The notes: generated from the sequence alone by a model not told the origin. A DNA stretch of 64,000 bases from Chrysoperla carnea (GCF_905475395.1 NC_058339.1:7262001-7326000), one strand, 5' to 3'; shown: positions 46,817 through 58,343, counted from the stretch's first letter. Program-made: numbers and translations.

Positions 46817-46959
46817 ATTATACTGCAATTTTCGCCTCATGATTACATGAGTAGTGACATCTCTTGTTGCTACTTATAACCACGTTTTTTAGAGTTCAAG
46901 TTTTGAACTTGGCGCCTTCCTTAGAGGTAGCGGCCTTTTACTGTAACTATCTTCATAAC
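46817..46959. repeat. Left inverted terminal repeat of the DIRS-like element
   Basis: ATTATACTGCAATTTTCGCC at the outer end; the inner end ...AACTATCTTCATAAC matches the reverse complement of 51731 onward. Only the outermost ~25 bp differ between left and right repeats, as in other DIRS elements. Confidence 0.85.
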
Positions 46960-47083
46960 ATTTTTTCGTGCGAACATAATACACGTGTTTAATGTTACTG
47001 TGATAAATTTATAATTTAAAATTTTTTATATTAACTGTGGATAGTAAAATAACCGTGTATTTTTATATTACTTATATATAAAA

Positions 47084-47254
47084 ATGGGTGGTCACAAGAG
47101 AAAACACTCCGACCACGGTAAATATGAAAAATGGGAAAAACAACTTCGAAGAATGAAACGCAAATTGAAAAATACAACAAACAGAGGGATAGTGTCAGTG
47201 CCGATAAAGAAAATTTAGAAGAAACAACTCCTCTGAATCGCTCAATAGATCAAG
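47084..47254 (+). pseudogene. DIRS gag N-terminal exon remnant
   Basis: ATG 47084 opens MGGHKRKHSDHGKYEKWEKQ, a basic, His/Lys/Arg-rich start like DIRS gag proteins. Its frame ends at 47218, but a neighbouring frame continues (SADKENLEETTPLNRSIDQG) to 47254, so one base has been lost or gained. It is followed by AAG|GCAAGT at 47252-47260, a good GC-type splice donor. Confidence 0.5.
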
Positions 47255-47560
47255 GCAAGTGCATATTGGAATTATCTATTATTTAATTAAAAATATTGCA
47301 TGTTATAAGTGGTGCGTAAAATAAACAATATTAAATAATTTTGAGATCCAGTCGAAAAATAATAAATTTAGTTTATTTATATAATATATTCAATCATAAT
47401 ATATTTTATTAAATTATTTTACGTATGTCATGCATTTCCAAGAAGAAATATGAAATTATAGACGTATTAAATATTTAATCATAGATATACAAAATATTTA
47501 GTCATAGACATATGAAATATATAACTATAGACGTTCAAAATATTTTACCATAGATTTACA

Positions 47561-48163
47561 AAATCATTTAATTTAAATTAGTAACACCTGATTCTGATAT
47601 GTCGCCATTATGTATAAAACTGTCAATAAATAAACAATACCATTGAGGTTATGCGAGACATAACACAATACGGAAATACACACGGCTGAGCTTATACGAG
47701 AGATAAGACATAGCCGAAGACATATGGTTGAACTTACACGAGAGGTAAGGCATAACCAAATAAATCATTTAATTTAAATTAGTAACATCAGATTCTGATA
47801 TGTCGCCATTATGTATAAAACTGTCAATAAATAAACAATACCGTTGAGGTTATGCGAGACATAACACAATACGGAAATACACACGGCTGAGCTTATACGA
47901 GAGATAAGACATAGCCGAAGACATATGGTTGAACTTACACGAGAGGTAAGGCATAACCAAATAAATCATTTAATTTAAATTAGTAACATCAGATTCTGAT
48001 ATGTCACCATTATGTATAAAACTGTCAATAAATAAACAATACCGTTGAGGTTATGCGAGACATAACACAATACGGAAATACACACGGCTGAGCTTATACG
48101 AGAGATAAGACATAGCCGAAGACATATGGTTGAACTTACACGAGAGGTAAGGCATAACCAAAT
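47561..48163 (+). repeat. 201-bp tandem triplication in the DIRS leader/intron
   Basis: Units at 47561-47761, 47762-47962 and 47963-48163 differ by only a few bases. Each contains three hairpins (next entries). It lies between the gag start and the main gag frame. Confidence 0.95.
47640..47757 (+). other. Hairpin triplet, unit 1 (repeated at +201 and +402)
   Basis: Three stem-loops: 47640-47673, 47684-47715 and 47726-47757. Each has a 4-bp outer stem (CCGT/ACGG, damaged to CCAT in unit 1; GGCT/AGCC; GGTT/AACC), an asymmetric internal loop of 3-4 by 4-5 bases, an inner stem of 5-6 bp (GTTATG/CATAAC; CTTAT/ATAAG; CTTAC/GTAAG) and the invariant loop CGAGA. Stem letters change in compensating pairs while the loop stays fixed, which supports selection for the structure. 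Copies are at 47841-47958 and 48042-48159. Confidence 0.75.
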
Positions 48164-48190
48164 AAATTATTTCCTTCTCTTCTCACAAAG

Positions 48191-48673
48191 ATGGTACAAG
48201 GCCAGACAGACGACATATTAGAAATCGTAGATCGAGAATCTAATCAAGAGGCATTGTCGACAAATAACGAATTAGACAGAGAAATATTAAAAATTATCGG
48301 GGAAACACCGTCAGCAGAACCGCAAGAATTAAAGTTATCCAAGCATATTTCAACTCGGTAGAAAGCCTGGTTGAAAACAGGACGAACAAAAGAGATAAAA
48401 GAATTTCTTCTCCAAAAATACCCAAAATTAAACCCAGAATTATTCGCCTCATTCAATGATGGCTCCCTAAAAAGGGACAAATATTTTTCATACACTAAAA
48501 ATTTAGCTTTCTCCGTATTATCAGAATTAAGTCTTGTTATAGAACCTCCTTTGAAAAAGAATAAAGAGGAAATTGGTTTTAAAATAATGCTATTACAATT
48601 GTGGGATACATCACAAATTTTAATTGACTTGTATCGGGGACAAACTGTAGCTAGAAAAGCTTGTATTCCTTGA
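48191..48673 (+). pseudogene. DIRS gag-like frame with one in-frame stop
   Basis: Opens at ATG 48191 (just after TCTCACAAAG, a usable splice acceptor) with an acidic start (DDILEIVDRESNQE). It has an in-frame TAG at 48359 and continues in the same frame to 48673 (KFLLQKYPKLNPELF-like text, then LSVLSEL, LLQLWDTSQIL). The length and helical leucine-rich content fit DIRS gag. One nonsense change interrupts an otherwise open 160-codon frame. Confidence 0.6.
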
Positions 48674-48699
48674 GTCCAAAATCACGAAATCAAGACAAT

Positions 48700-50034
48700 T
48701 CAAGCCAACAAGAATTCGTCGACACTAACTGAGGAATCTGAGGTAAAAATCGCAGGGAGATTAAGCTCGTTCCTCAATAGATGGGCTACAATAACATCAG
48801 ACCCTTTTATATTGCAATGCGTTAAGGGCTATAAAATACCTTTTATAACGAAACCATATTATCGGAACCATCACCGGAGCGCAAATGGACAAAACCTGAA
48901 ACTCTTGCATTAAAGTTAGAGATTCAAAGATTATTAAATCTAGGTGCACAGTTGAGGATCAATTTATTTCACCCTTCTTTATAGTTCCAAAATCTGATGG
49001 ATTCAACAAGTTTATACTAAACCTTAAAAATATCAATCAATACATTGCTATAGACCATTTTAAAACCGTCTGTAAGTTAATAGCACCAAGAATTTGTATG
49101 GGAACTATTGATCTTAAGGACGCCTATTTTTTGATTCAGGGCATAAGTCATGTAGAAAATATTTATGGGTGTGGATTATGAATTTGAGTGCTTAGCGTTT
49201 GGCATTGCCAACGCGCCCTTTGTATTTACCAAAATGTAAACCAGTTATTAATATTCTTAGAGAGAAAGGGTTTTTATCCGTAGTATATCTTGATGATTTC
49301 CTCTGCGTAGCCTTAAAAGACAATTCTTGCATAAAGAATTTAAGAGCAATGACAGAATTACTAACTTCTCTTGGGTTCATTATCAATTGGGATAAAAGTA
49401 ATTTAAAACCTAGCACATGATTGATTTGGGGTTCTATATTGACACAGAAAAATTCTGTTTGGAGCTAACTGATAAAAAACGAGAGCTTATCTTAAACCAA
49501 ATAAATACCTTGATGACGAAATGATCTTGTAAAATAATATTATTTGCTCAAATAATCGGTTCATTAATAGCTGCATGTCCAACAGTTGAATACTGTATTT
49601 TGCATTGTAAGTTATTAGAAAAAGCTAAAACAGAAGCTCTTGCGCATAACAAAGAAGATTTCGATAAAAGTATGAAGCTACCAAATTATATCTTAGATGA
49701 TTTAAGATGGTGGAAGGAAAATAAACCCAAAACGTCACGAAAGATTAGAATGGCTATTTATAAAAAAGAAATTTTCTCAGACGCTTCGCTAACCGGATGG
49801 GGAGCATATTGTGATGGCAAGCAAGCTCATGGTTGGTGGAAATCAGAAGAAAAAGGGTTACATATTAATAACCTGGAACTTCGAGCTACCTTCCTAGCAT
49901 TAAAATGTCTCGCAGCTGATCTCTTCCATTGCGAAATTTTGATCAGAGTTGATAATTCAACAGCAAAAGCATATATAAATAAAATGGGTGGATCACAATA
50001 CCTAAACTTACACTTACTTGCCAAAGAAATTTAG
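48700..50034 (+). pseudogene. DIRS reverse transcriptase and RNase H remnants
   Basis: The region begins with KIAGRLSSFLNRWATITSDP and FILQCVKGYKIPF, the diagnostic lead-in of DIRS RT. RT blocks follow in shifting frames: ISPFFIVPKSDGFNKFILNL, IDLKDAYF, and the catalytic YLDDF at 49286-49300. RNase H starts near 49770 with FSDASLTGWGAYCDG (catalytic Asp), then NLELRATFLAL (Glu) and RVDNSTAKAYI (Asp), open from 49600 to 50034. At least three frameshifts and stops occur before 49600. Confidence 0.8.
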
Positions 50035-50039
50035 GAGTG

Positions 50040-51420
50040 GTGCGAAGAGCGCAAAATTTGGCTTTATGCCTCTTATACTGCATCAAAAGACAATAAAGAA
50101 GCAGATAAACAATCTCGCATAAAAAATATAGACATGGAATGGAGTTTGGCAGATTACTCATGTAAGCAAATCATAAAACAATTAGAACAAATCATATTTC
50201 AATTGATTTATTTGCGTCACGAGTAAACTCTAAATGTAAAAAATATTGCGCCTTCAAGCGTGATCCAGATGCTATTGCTATAGATGTTTTTACAATAAAC
50301 TGGGAAAGTCATTATTTTTATGCCTTTCAACTTTTTGCCTTAATAACACGAGTACTTCAAAAATAATCAACGACAAGGCTTCAAGTGTTATTGTAATATT
50401 CAAACCTAATAAATATCTTTTAACTTCTCCGCTTAGCAATCATCACCATCATCCAATGGCCCAAACACTTATCCTGGCGGCCGCCAGGTTATCAGGGAAG
50501 AGAACCAGTAATAGATATTTTAACAGCGTCCCTAGCGGACTTAACATTAAAGCAATGCAATAGCGCATTAAAAAATTGGTGGATATTTTCTATAGGAAAC
50601 GGACGTGATTCTTTCAATATTGATCCAAACGCAGTTCTGGAATTTTTATCACAAAAATTTAAAAATGGTGCAACATATGGGACGCTGAACACTGCAAGAT
50701 CTGCTTTTTCGATAATATCAACAAAAATATTGTTTATGATCCATACATTTAGCGTTTTTTCAAAGGAATTTTCAAACTTAGACCCATAAAGCCAAAATAT
50801 GATTCAACCTGGGACACAGAACCAGTTCTAAGTAAAACAGCCAATTTGTACCCGTTAACCCAATTATCTTTACAGCAATTAACGGTAAAATTGATAATCC
50901 TGCTGGCTTTAGGAACAGGACATAGAATGCAAACCTTTGCCTTAATCTCAATAGACAATATCCCACAATACGAAGACAGCGTTCGAATAAAATTCCAGCT
51001 ATCATAAAAACTTCTAGACCAGGAGCTTTGCAACCGATTTTACATATCCCGTTCTTCGCGGATAAACCAGAACTCTGCGTGGCGAGCACGCTACTCAGAT
51101 CCCTTGTCACAAAATCTATAAGAGCCGATGAAAAAAGACTATTCATATCTATTCGCTACACAATGCTGGTTCATCTCTAACATTAAGTCGTTGCATAAAG
51201 GCTTATTTAACAGAGTGTGGAGTACATGAAAAATTGTATGCCAATAGTAAGCGACATGCATCCACATCAAAAGCAGAAATCTAGATCTCATACGAAAAAC
51301 AGCAGGATAATCCGAGAGATCGCAGGAGTTTGCCAGATTTTACGAAATACCAATAACAAGTCGATTTAATGACTTTGCGGAAGCAGTTCTTCTTAACTCT
51401 TCCAATGAAAACATATCGAA
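50040..51420 (+). pseudogene. DIRS tyrosine recombinase remnant
   Basis: In broken + frames: LNTARSAFSIIS, then a charged segment, then QLTVKLIILLALGTGHRMQTFALISIDN, the box around the first catalytic Arg (TGHR) of DIRS recombinases, then ADKPELCVASTLL and SIRADEKRLFISI. The later H-x-x-R and Tyr boxes are not intact. Minus-strand ORFs overlapping here are shadows. Confidence 0.65.
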
Positions 51421-51472
51421 ATAGTCACTTATTTAATAATTATGAAAACAGATTGACAATTAGAGTAAATTG

Positions 51473-51510
<38 letters not shown>
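51473..51510. repeat. 38-base A run
   Basis: Uninterrupted A tract just upstream of the internal complementary region of the DIRS-like element. Length may be affected by assembly. Confidence 0.9.
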
Positions 51511-51514
<4 letters not shown>

Positions 51515-51532
51515 TTCTCAGGCTCTGAACAT

Positions 51533-51644
51533 CTACTCATGTAATCATGAGGCGAAAATTGCAGTATAATTAAACGATCAAACGAACTTACCTGTACGTG
51601 AAGTTCGATCGTAATTATACGATATTTTCGCCGAAATGATTACA
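51533..51644. repeat. DIRS internal complementary region
   Basis: 51533-51570 is the reverse complement of the left terminus (46817-46854). The following bases to 51644 are the reverse complement of the right terminus (~51849-51922). The joint is at the shared TATAAT. Confidence 0.85.
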
Positions 51645-51730
51645 GTCCCACCCATACACTAAATCCCTAGGAAATTCTTAAAGAATATCCTTTCCCATAA
51701 TTCTCTCGAACAATTTTTTAGGCTTTGAAA

Positions 51731-51922
51731 GTTATGAAGATAGTTACAGTAAAAGGCCGCTACCTCTAAGGAAGGCGCCAAGTTCAAAACTTGAACTCTA
51801 AAAAACGTGGTTATAAGTAGCAACAAGAGATGTCACTACTCATGTAATCATTTCGGCGAAAATATCGTATAATTACGATCGAACTTCACGTACAGGTAAG
51901 TTCGTTTGATCGTTTAATTATA
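51731..51922. repeat. Right inverted terminal repeat of the DIRS-like element
   Basis: Pairs with the left repeat for 143 bp; its outer ~50 bases (GTACAGGTAAGTTCG... to TTTAATTATA) have no partner in the left repeat but are complementary to the internal region. Confidence 0.85.
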
Positions 51923-52237
51923 CAGAATGTTCGATTTACATCTAGTCATATAAATATCACAAGTATGACAGAATACATACGTTAAGCAATGCATTTAAGT
52001 GAGAGGTATTATATACATGTGTTGAAGCTTCGATATACGTTGAGATAGTTGTAAGACGCTTGGAGAGTGGGAGTTTCTTAGTTGAATAGATGAACTACAA
52101 CAGATAAGCCACGATACAAGTCACTTTTGCAATTTAATATAACACCTATCATACCTCTTACTTAGATGCAATTCTTAACGCATGTAATCTGTCATACTCT
52201 TGATATTTATATGCCTAGATGTAAATCGAACATTCTG
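51923..52237. mobile_element. 315-bp palindromic MITE abutting the DIRS right end
   Basis: Begins CAGAATGTTCGATTTACATC and ends with its exact reverse complement. The first 23 bp are perfect; arms remain similar for ~95 bp (AAGAGTATGACAG, GCGTTAAG). It begins at the base after the DIRS terminus. No target duplication is apparent. Confidence 0.8.
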
Positions 52238-54176
52238 GATAAATAGTATTGTCTTAACTTTCTTATGTCTTTACTTAAAACAAGATGAAACGAAGGCTTA
52301 AAAGAGTTTTATTAATATTAAAATATCAATATCGTTATATTTAAATGCACAGGAATTTGTAAAAAAAATTTAGTTTTTTGTTCTGATTTAGTATTTGTGA
52401 ATTATTTTTACTGTACTAAACAAATTTTTTAATGAAAATTGAAAATGTGTTCTGAACAAGTTGAAAATTATAAATACAACGAAAACTAAATGAATTATTT
52501 TAATTATATTAATGACTGCAATTTTAGTAGTATTTCATTATTGCAACATAATTTATTTTACCAATTTATTATAAAATAATAAGTACCCAATTTATTATAA
52601 AATGAATAATGTGTTTTGAGTGTGCATGCCACACAATTATATTAACAAACCTGAACGCTTCATATTTTAAAATAACATTTTATTAAATACTTGAATTTTT
52701 TTCTTAATATTTCCAACAAATAGATAGCTATGAATCTAAATATAAGCGATTTTACCAATTCATTTAATATAATATATACTACAAGTGAAATTTACAAAAT
52801 TTAAAAAACATCCGACCAATTTTTCGGCTACGGAATCCTAAATTCGCACTCTCCATTAAATTACCTTTCAAATAAAACCAAAAAAATCAAAATCGGTTCA
52901 TCTGTTTAGGCACTACGATGCCAAGGACAGACAGACAGATACACATAGCGTTCAAACTTATTACACTCTTTTTTTAAGTTCGGGGGTTAAAAATTAAAAT
53001 ATATATGTAGCTTTGTGCACCTCTAGTTCGAAAACTAACCGTAAAAATTTTTGTAGTCGCGAGAGCTTTTGATCAGAACAACCGGAAAAACATTTTGGAG
53101 GTGGTTTGAAAAAGTTTCACAGACAACCATTTTCCTATCTTATCGTACGAGATCCTTTGATCAATTAATAAAATTTTTAAAACGCACTTTAAATTGATAA
53201 CGGAATAGCCATTTATCTGCCTAAAATGTAGCCAGTCATTGTAGTCATTGCTCTTTTCAATCATCGATGGTATTTCATGAAAAAAGATCAATCAATTATT
53301 TTAATTGAAAAATATATACAAACTTGTATTATGTTTATTTTATGGAAAACTAAAAAATAGCAGCTTTCTCATTCCATGTGAAATAATAATTACAGTAAAC
53401 ATTCTCTATTTAATCAATTAACAAATAAAAAAAACAGAATTGATTAGGTAAATATCGAATATAAAAATACTTTTAACAAAAAAAGTCGACAAATCAGCAC
53501 CAGCTTTCAAATAAATAAAAAATCATCAAAATTGGTTCACCTAGTCAAAACTTCTAAGGTAAAAAATATTAAAAAAATACAGTCGAATTTAGAATATTCT
53601 TTTTGGAAGTGGGTTAAGACTATAGGATAAAAAATTCTTAGTTCTCATTTGTTCACCTCTAGAAATTCTGGCTCATTTCTGGAAATTTATCAAAATGTAG
53701 GTTGTAGAAAGTCATTTAGTTGGAGAAAGATTTAAAAGTTTACGCATCTTTTTGGTGAAAACTTAAAACATTAAGCCTTGCTTCCATTCAAACCCTAACA
53801 CTAACAGTCCGCTGTTCAGGCAAAGCCGAAGATGATAACTAAATAACACGTAAAATTTTACAAAGTTTATACGCCATCTGATAAAGCGAAAATTATACCT
53901 AATGTTGGACAACTTACATCTTTTTGTTTTGAAGCGTAGAAAAGTAGGTACACTGAAGTCGAAATTGAACCAAGCCTTCTGGTTTGTCGGGACAACCTTT
54001 TACCATCATGGGTATCAATCATACGTTTGATGTCACATCTATATGTCAATAATTTTTAAACAAACCCTCCATCGACTCATTGTTAGTAAGTGGCTCATAC
54101 AAGGTTCTATTTTTACCAACAGAATTATAATAAAAAAATTTTTTTTTTTTTGAAGTTGAAATCTCCATGAACATTC
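52238..54176. other. Intergenic AT-rich region with a dispersed repeat
   Basis: 52778-52990 (ACAAGTGAAATTTAC, CACTACGATGCCA, ACAGACAGACAGATACAC) recurs at 55070-55262. No gene recognised; ORFs at 53073 and 53867 lack domains. Confidence 0.45.
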
Positions 54177-54681
54177 TATACAGGGTGTCCCGTGACTCGA
54201 TGGCCATATTTTAAGAGCATATTCTTTTGAAAATTTTAAGTCGAAAGTGTCGTATATACTTTTATCCAAAACTCTATAATTAAGCAGTTATGTGCACTTT
54301 TAAATTTAACCAATAATGTAAAAACATTTTTGAGTAAATAAGTTTAATGTCCCCCCGTTGGCATCATTTGGTCATCAGACTCTTAACTCCTCTTGACATT
54401 ATCTTTGGGGACATATTATCTCGAGACGACCCAATTGCTCTACAGAGAGACGTCTTCAATTATTAGGAGAGCAATAACGGGTTGCTAGACAGTGATAAAG
54501 ACAAAAAAAAGAGAAAAAGAGCATATATACTTTAAGTAAAATACTGTCTATAAAAAAAAAACCATTTCTATCATGCTCATACATCCTTATAAATATTGGG
54601 TTTTGGACAAAAGTATATAAGACATTTTCGACTTAAAATCGTTTCTACACTATCACTATCGTTTCACAGGCACTCTGTATA
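54177..54681. mobile_element. ACAGGGTGT-type MITE, copy 2
   Basis: TATACAGGGTGTCCCGTGAC at the left; right end CACTCTGTATA. Internal text AAGTCGAAAGTG and TTTTGGACAAAAGTATAT matches copy 1 at 40569-41138. More diverged and with a different centre. Confidence 0.75.
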
Positions 54682-57600
54682 TTATATCACATCATTATAT
54701 GGATAGTGATGATTCGGGTAACACGGGGGCGGAAGTCCAATCCCACATAATTGGACAGTGGTCAGATAAGTTGATAAATATAAATATATATATGTTAGTG
54801 GTATATTCATAATTGAATATTTACATAATAATTGAAACTTTTATTTTAATTATGAACAAATAAATAAATAAATAAATGATTTGCCTCTTGCCTAATAAAT
54901 ATTTGATATATATTGTTTATTCATTATTTATTATAATTGATAGAAAAAGTGTATTTATAATGAACATATATTCACTAACAAACAATTCAAAGTAATTTTA
55001 TTTGTCCGATTTGTATGTAATTTTATTTGTCCGATGTACGATTGCATCTCATATTTGAATTCACTACCATAAATACAAGTGAAATTTACGAAATTTAAAA
55101 ACCCCCGGCAAATGCGATTTATTCCTTGTAAACCGATTTTTGGTAACTTAGCTATATAATGTTCTCGATCAAGTCGGTTCGACCATTTAGGGGCTACGAT
55201 GCCACTGAGAAACACGCAGGCGCACAGATAAACACTCTAAACTTATAACACTCCATCTTTAATCAATATCAAAGTGATGGTCAATGACATCAGATGAGAT
55301 GAAAAGGATACTTAGTGAGCTATTATTTTTTGGGACAAATTTTTGGAAATATTTTAATTGAAATTGAAATATTTGAGTTCTCTCAAATAAAGGAAAATCT
55401 TTAAGTTGATTTTTCGACCCTCATCTTCTTGGTTCCCGATATTCCATACTTAGAATCCCTATAAATGAAATTGTCACCATTTTAAAAAAATGGAATTGTC
55501 AACAAATTCTGCAAGAATTGACTGCTAGCTTCTATTCACTCATAATAACTCTAGGATCATTATCTATTGTCAACAAAATAAATATTTTTTCAACAGGTTT
55601 CTTTTCTAGCCATCAAATTATATTAATTATTTTAATATTAAATTATTATTTCACGTATTATTTTAAAATTTTAAAATAATGATTACATTATTGTGGGCAT
55701 TTCTCTATATTATATTATGTATAGTTTTTTGTTTATATTTGACATTTGTATTAATAAAAATATTCATATTTTAAAAAATGACTTTTTTAAAAATCAATTA
55801 AAAAGTATCAATTATATGTTTAAATTAATAAATGCTTTTAAATTATTTATGTCAAAAATATATTGGCATTAATAAAATCAAAAACAAAATTAATTGACAG
55901 AAATAACTGGGTATAAAATTGAACTAAAAAGATAATAAAACTATTAAAAAAAAAATGCACGGGAACGAAAAATGTTAAAATTGTAAAATGATTTCACACA
56001 ACTTTTAAATACATAACTTATAACTATGGTAATATAAGATAGATTTTACGTTTGTTTGAAGTTCTTGGAATCGAAATAAAGTAGTAAAGACACGATTGTG
56101 AGTTAGAATATGAAGAATAAACAAAACTTAGTCCAACGTCAAGCTTAATCGTTAAAAATTCTTGTAAAGTATGTGTTTTTTAAACTATTATCAATGACGG
56201 TGATTTGATGTAAATTTAAGATTTCAAATAAAGGAAAAATCTGGAAAAACATGGAGAAATTTTTGGACAGAATTAAAAAGATAGTTTAAATGATTTTGTA
56301 ACAGACGAAACACGTTTTAAACTCCTTTAAATAAATACAGATGGTGCGTTTACATGAAATTAGAAACTTTTGAACAATTTAAAATTATTTTGATAGAAAA
56401 TTGAAAAACTTATCGATTCTTTTTGGAGTCAAATGATGACAGAAAATACCTACTTTCGGCTAAGAGATACACCAAGCCGACTACACTACACTAAGAGTTT
56501 AACATTAGGTTTACATTTGTGAGTTGTTTTCTTTCAAAAAAGGTGATTATCGTCAGTTAGATATCCAAATCCCTTATTCGACCGAAAACTGACGAAAATA
56601 CTTCGTACTAATTAAAATAGGAAGTGGACCCTTTTTCAATAGTTCCAATTTAGACTACTAGGGGGCAACACTTGTACCAACATTTTTTAAAAACCACTCA
56701 AAATGTTCAAATTCAAATCAGATATATTCTGATATTCTGGCGATAAAAATTCATACTATTTAAAACTTTTTCGGTAGTTCAAATTTAGACTACCAGGTTT
56801 ACTTACCATTTATCAATAATATAGTTATTATTAAGCATTGATTGGAGGGTGTTTAACACACCCATTTGCGGGGTTATTAAAGGTTCATTAATTTCTATTT
56901 TATTTTAATTTTATAAAAACCATATAAAATATATATTTTATGTTCAGTTCAACTAACATAAATACCAATTAATTGTATGATTTTAATTTTAAAAATATGA
57001 TTTTATTTTTTAATTATAATATTTAATATGTTTGATGTATTGGATTTGTGATTTTTCAATTGTGTTTTTTTAATAATAATTAATTTATAATTAATATTTG
57101 TTTTATTTTTGTATGAAATATTAACCTTAATAATTATAAAAACAAATTATTCTGATTGAAAAAATTTTACTGCAAATATATTGCAAATAGTCCACGGGAA
57201 AACACATTTGAAACTTCGTGGATGCTTTTTTTTTGAGGAGTCTACCAAACTTTCTTTTTACGATTTTTTTCGAAAGTGCTACGTTTTCAAATGAACATGA
57301 TAACGTCAGCAGAGGGAATTTGTCGAACACTATGACCACTTGAAAACATTAATAATCATTAAACAATAAAATAATAAGGTAACTCAAGCGATCTGTTTGT
57401 AATGGAGTGGTTATGTAACTTCCTACACTAAAAATTAATTTTCAATGCAAAACAAAAGTTGAGTTTTCTGACTTTTGTCCGGAAATTTGGTATAAATACT
57501 CGACTGTGCTGCGTTTTTTCAGACTGCGTTTCAGCGTTGAAAAAAAGTTTTGTAGATTCATCAAAAGAACGCTACTCAAGTTTCAAGTATGTATGGATCA

Positions 57601-58062
57601 TTTAATAAAAACGTTGCTGTCTTGCGGACTATTTAATAAACCTTATTCGATAACCCAGCTATCGAAGTTCTACATGTATACCAACAGTTCATGTTTGGTA
57701 AAATGAATTTTCCAAGAACACAGAATATGTTTTATATAAACAAATGAAAGTAACTATAAATAAATCTTAAACAATGATCATAAGTGTAAATTAATTATCA
57801 AAATAATATTTAATTAAATAAATTATAAATCGAATTGTATTCATCAATTTCGTTGAAATATATTAACTGCAGAATAGAAGATATACATTTATATATATGA
57901 ATTATAATATATTACATATTACATGACATTCGAATCCAATACAACATAATCCAGTCAGCGAATAGCAAAAATGAATAGTGATTATCATCTATGAACCAAA
58001 TACATTTGGAAATTAGGTGTAGTCATCTAAATTTTACAAAACTAAATATTTTGTTTTGTAGT
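54682..58062. other. Gene-free AT-rich region
   Basis: Holds the second copy (55070-55262) of the repeat at 52778. Around 56640-56790 is a short duplicated phrase (AGTTC.AATTTAGACTAC). ORFs at 54955, 57127 and 57506 show no domains. Confidence 0.45.
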
Positions 58063-58070
58063 TAACTACA

Positions 58071-58335
58071 GTCGCCCTGTTAGCTCAGTTGTTAGCTCGG
58101 ATAGGGTAGCGGGTTCGATTCCCGCCGTCGCAACAAATTTAATTTAATTAATACTTGATGGTCTGTTGTAGTGCATGGTATATGCATGAAGGAGGTGCAC
58201 TCGCAGCCTCTGAAATTGAGGAGCTGATAAATGAAATTATCAGCGGAAAGGTGGTAAAACACATATATGGTATCACAATGGGCTCTATAGCCTAAGTGTG
58301 TCCTTCGTGGACAGCCAATATAACCTAACCTAACC
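58071..58335 (+). mobile_element. tRNA-derived SINE with LINE-type 3' tail
   Basis: The head carries an A-box (TTAGCTCAGTTG at 58080) and a B-box (GGGTTCGATTCCCGC at 58111). They are spaced ~12 bases closer than in a tRNA, so the anticodon arm is lost. The body of ~110 bp is unrelated to tRNA. The last ~90 bp (GGTATCACAATGGGCTCTAT, AAGTGTGTCC, GGACAGCCA) match the 3' end of the LINE copies at 31.83-31.92 and 63.64-63.74 kb and end in CCTAA repeats. TAACTACA flanks it (58063-58070; 58336-58343). Confidence 0.8.
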
Positions 58336-58343
58336 TAACTACA

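Larger units (their letters stand above)
46817..51922 (+). mobile_element. DIRS-like tyrosine-recombinase retrotransposon, decayed
   Basis: Inverted terminal repeats (46817-46959 and 51731-51922) flank gag-, RT/RNase H- and tyrosine-recombinase-like coding remnants in the + direction. Upstream of the right repeat, 51533-51644 equals the reverse complement of the left end joined directly to the reverse complement of the right end, the internal complementary region unique to DIRS elements. The two ends share ATTATA, which appears once at the joint. No integrase of LTR type is present. Coding frames carry several stops and shifts, so the copy is dead. Confidence 0.85.

Noticed and set aside
47561-48163. 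Regular 201-bp repeats considered as a CRISPR-like array
   Set aside because: The repeats are contiguous with no variable spacers, in eukaryotic DNA, inside a retrotransposon.
50492-51146. Minus-strand ORFs in the DIRS region
   Set aside because: Shadows of the broken recombinase frames on the plus strand.
57480-57706. TATA-like GGTATAAATACT followed by a 66-codon ORF as a gene start
   Set aside because: The ORF begins soon after but has no domain or signal peptide, and no downstream exon could be linked.
58071-58135. tRNA gene
   Set aside because: A- and B-boxes are too close (anticodon arm missing), acceptor stem does not pair well, and the sequence continues into a SINE body with a LINE tail.
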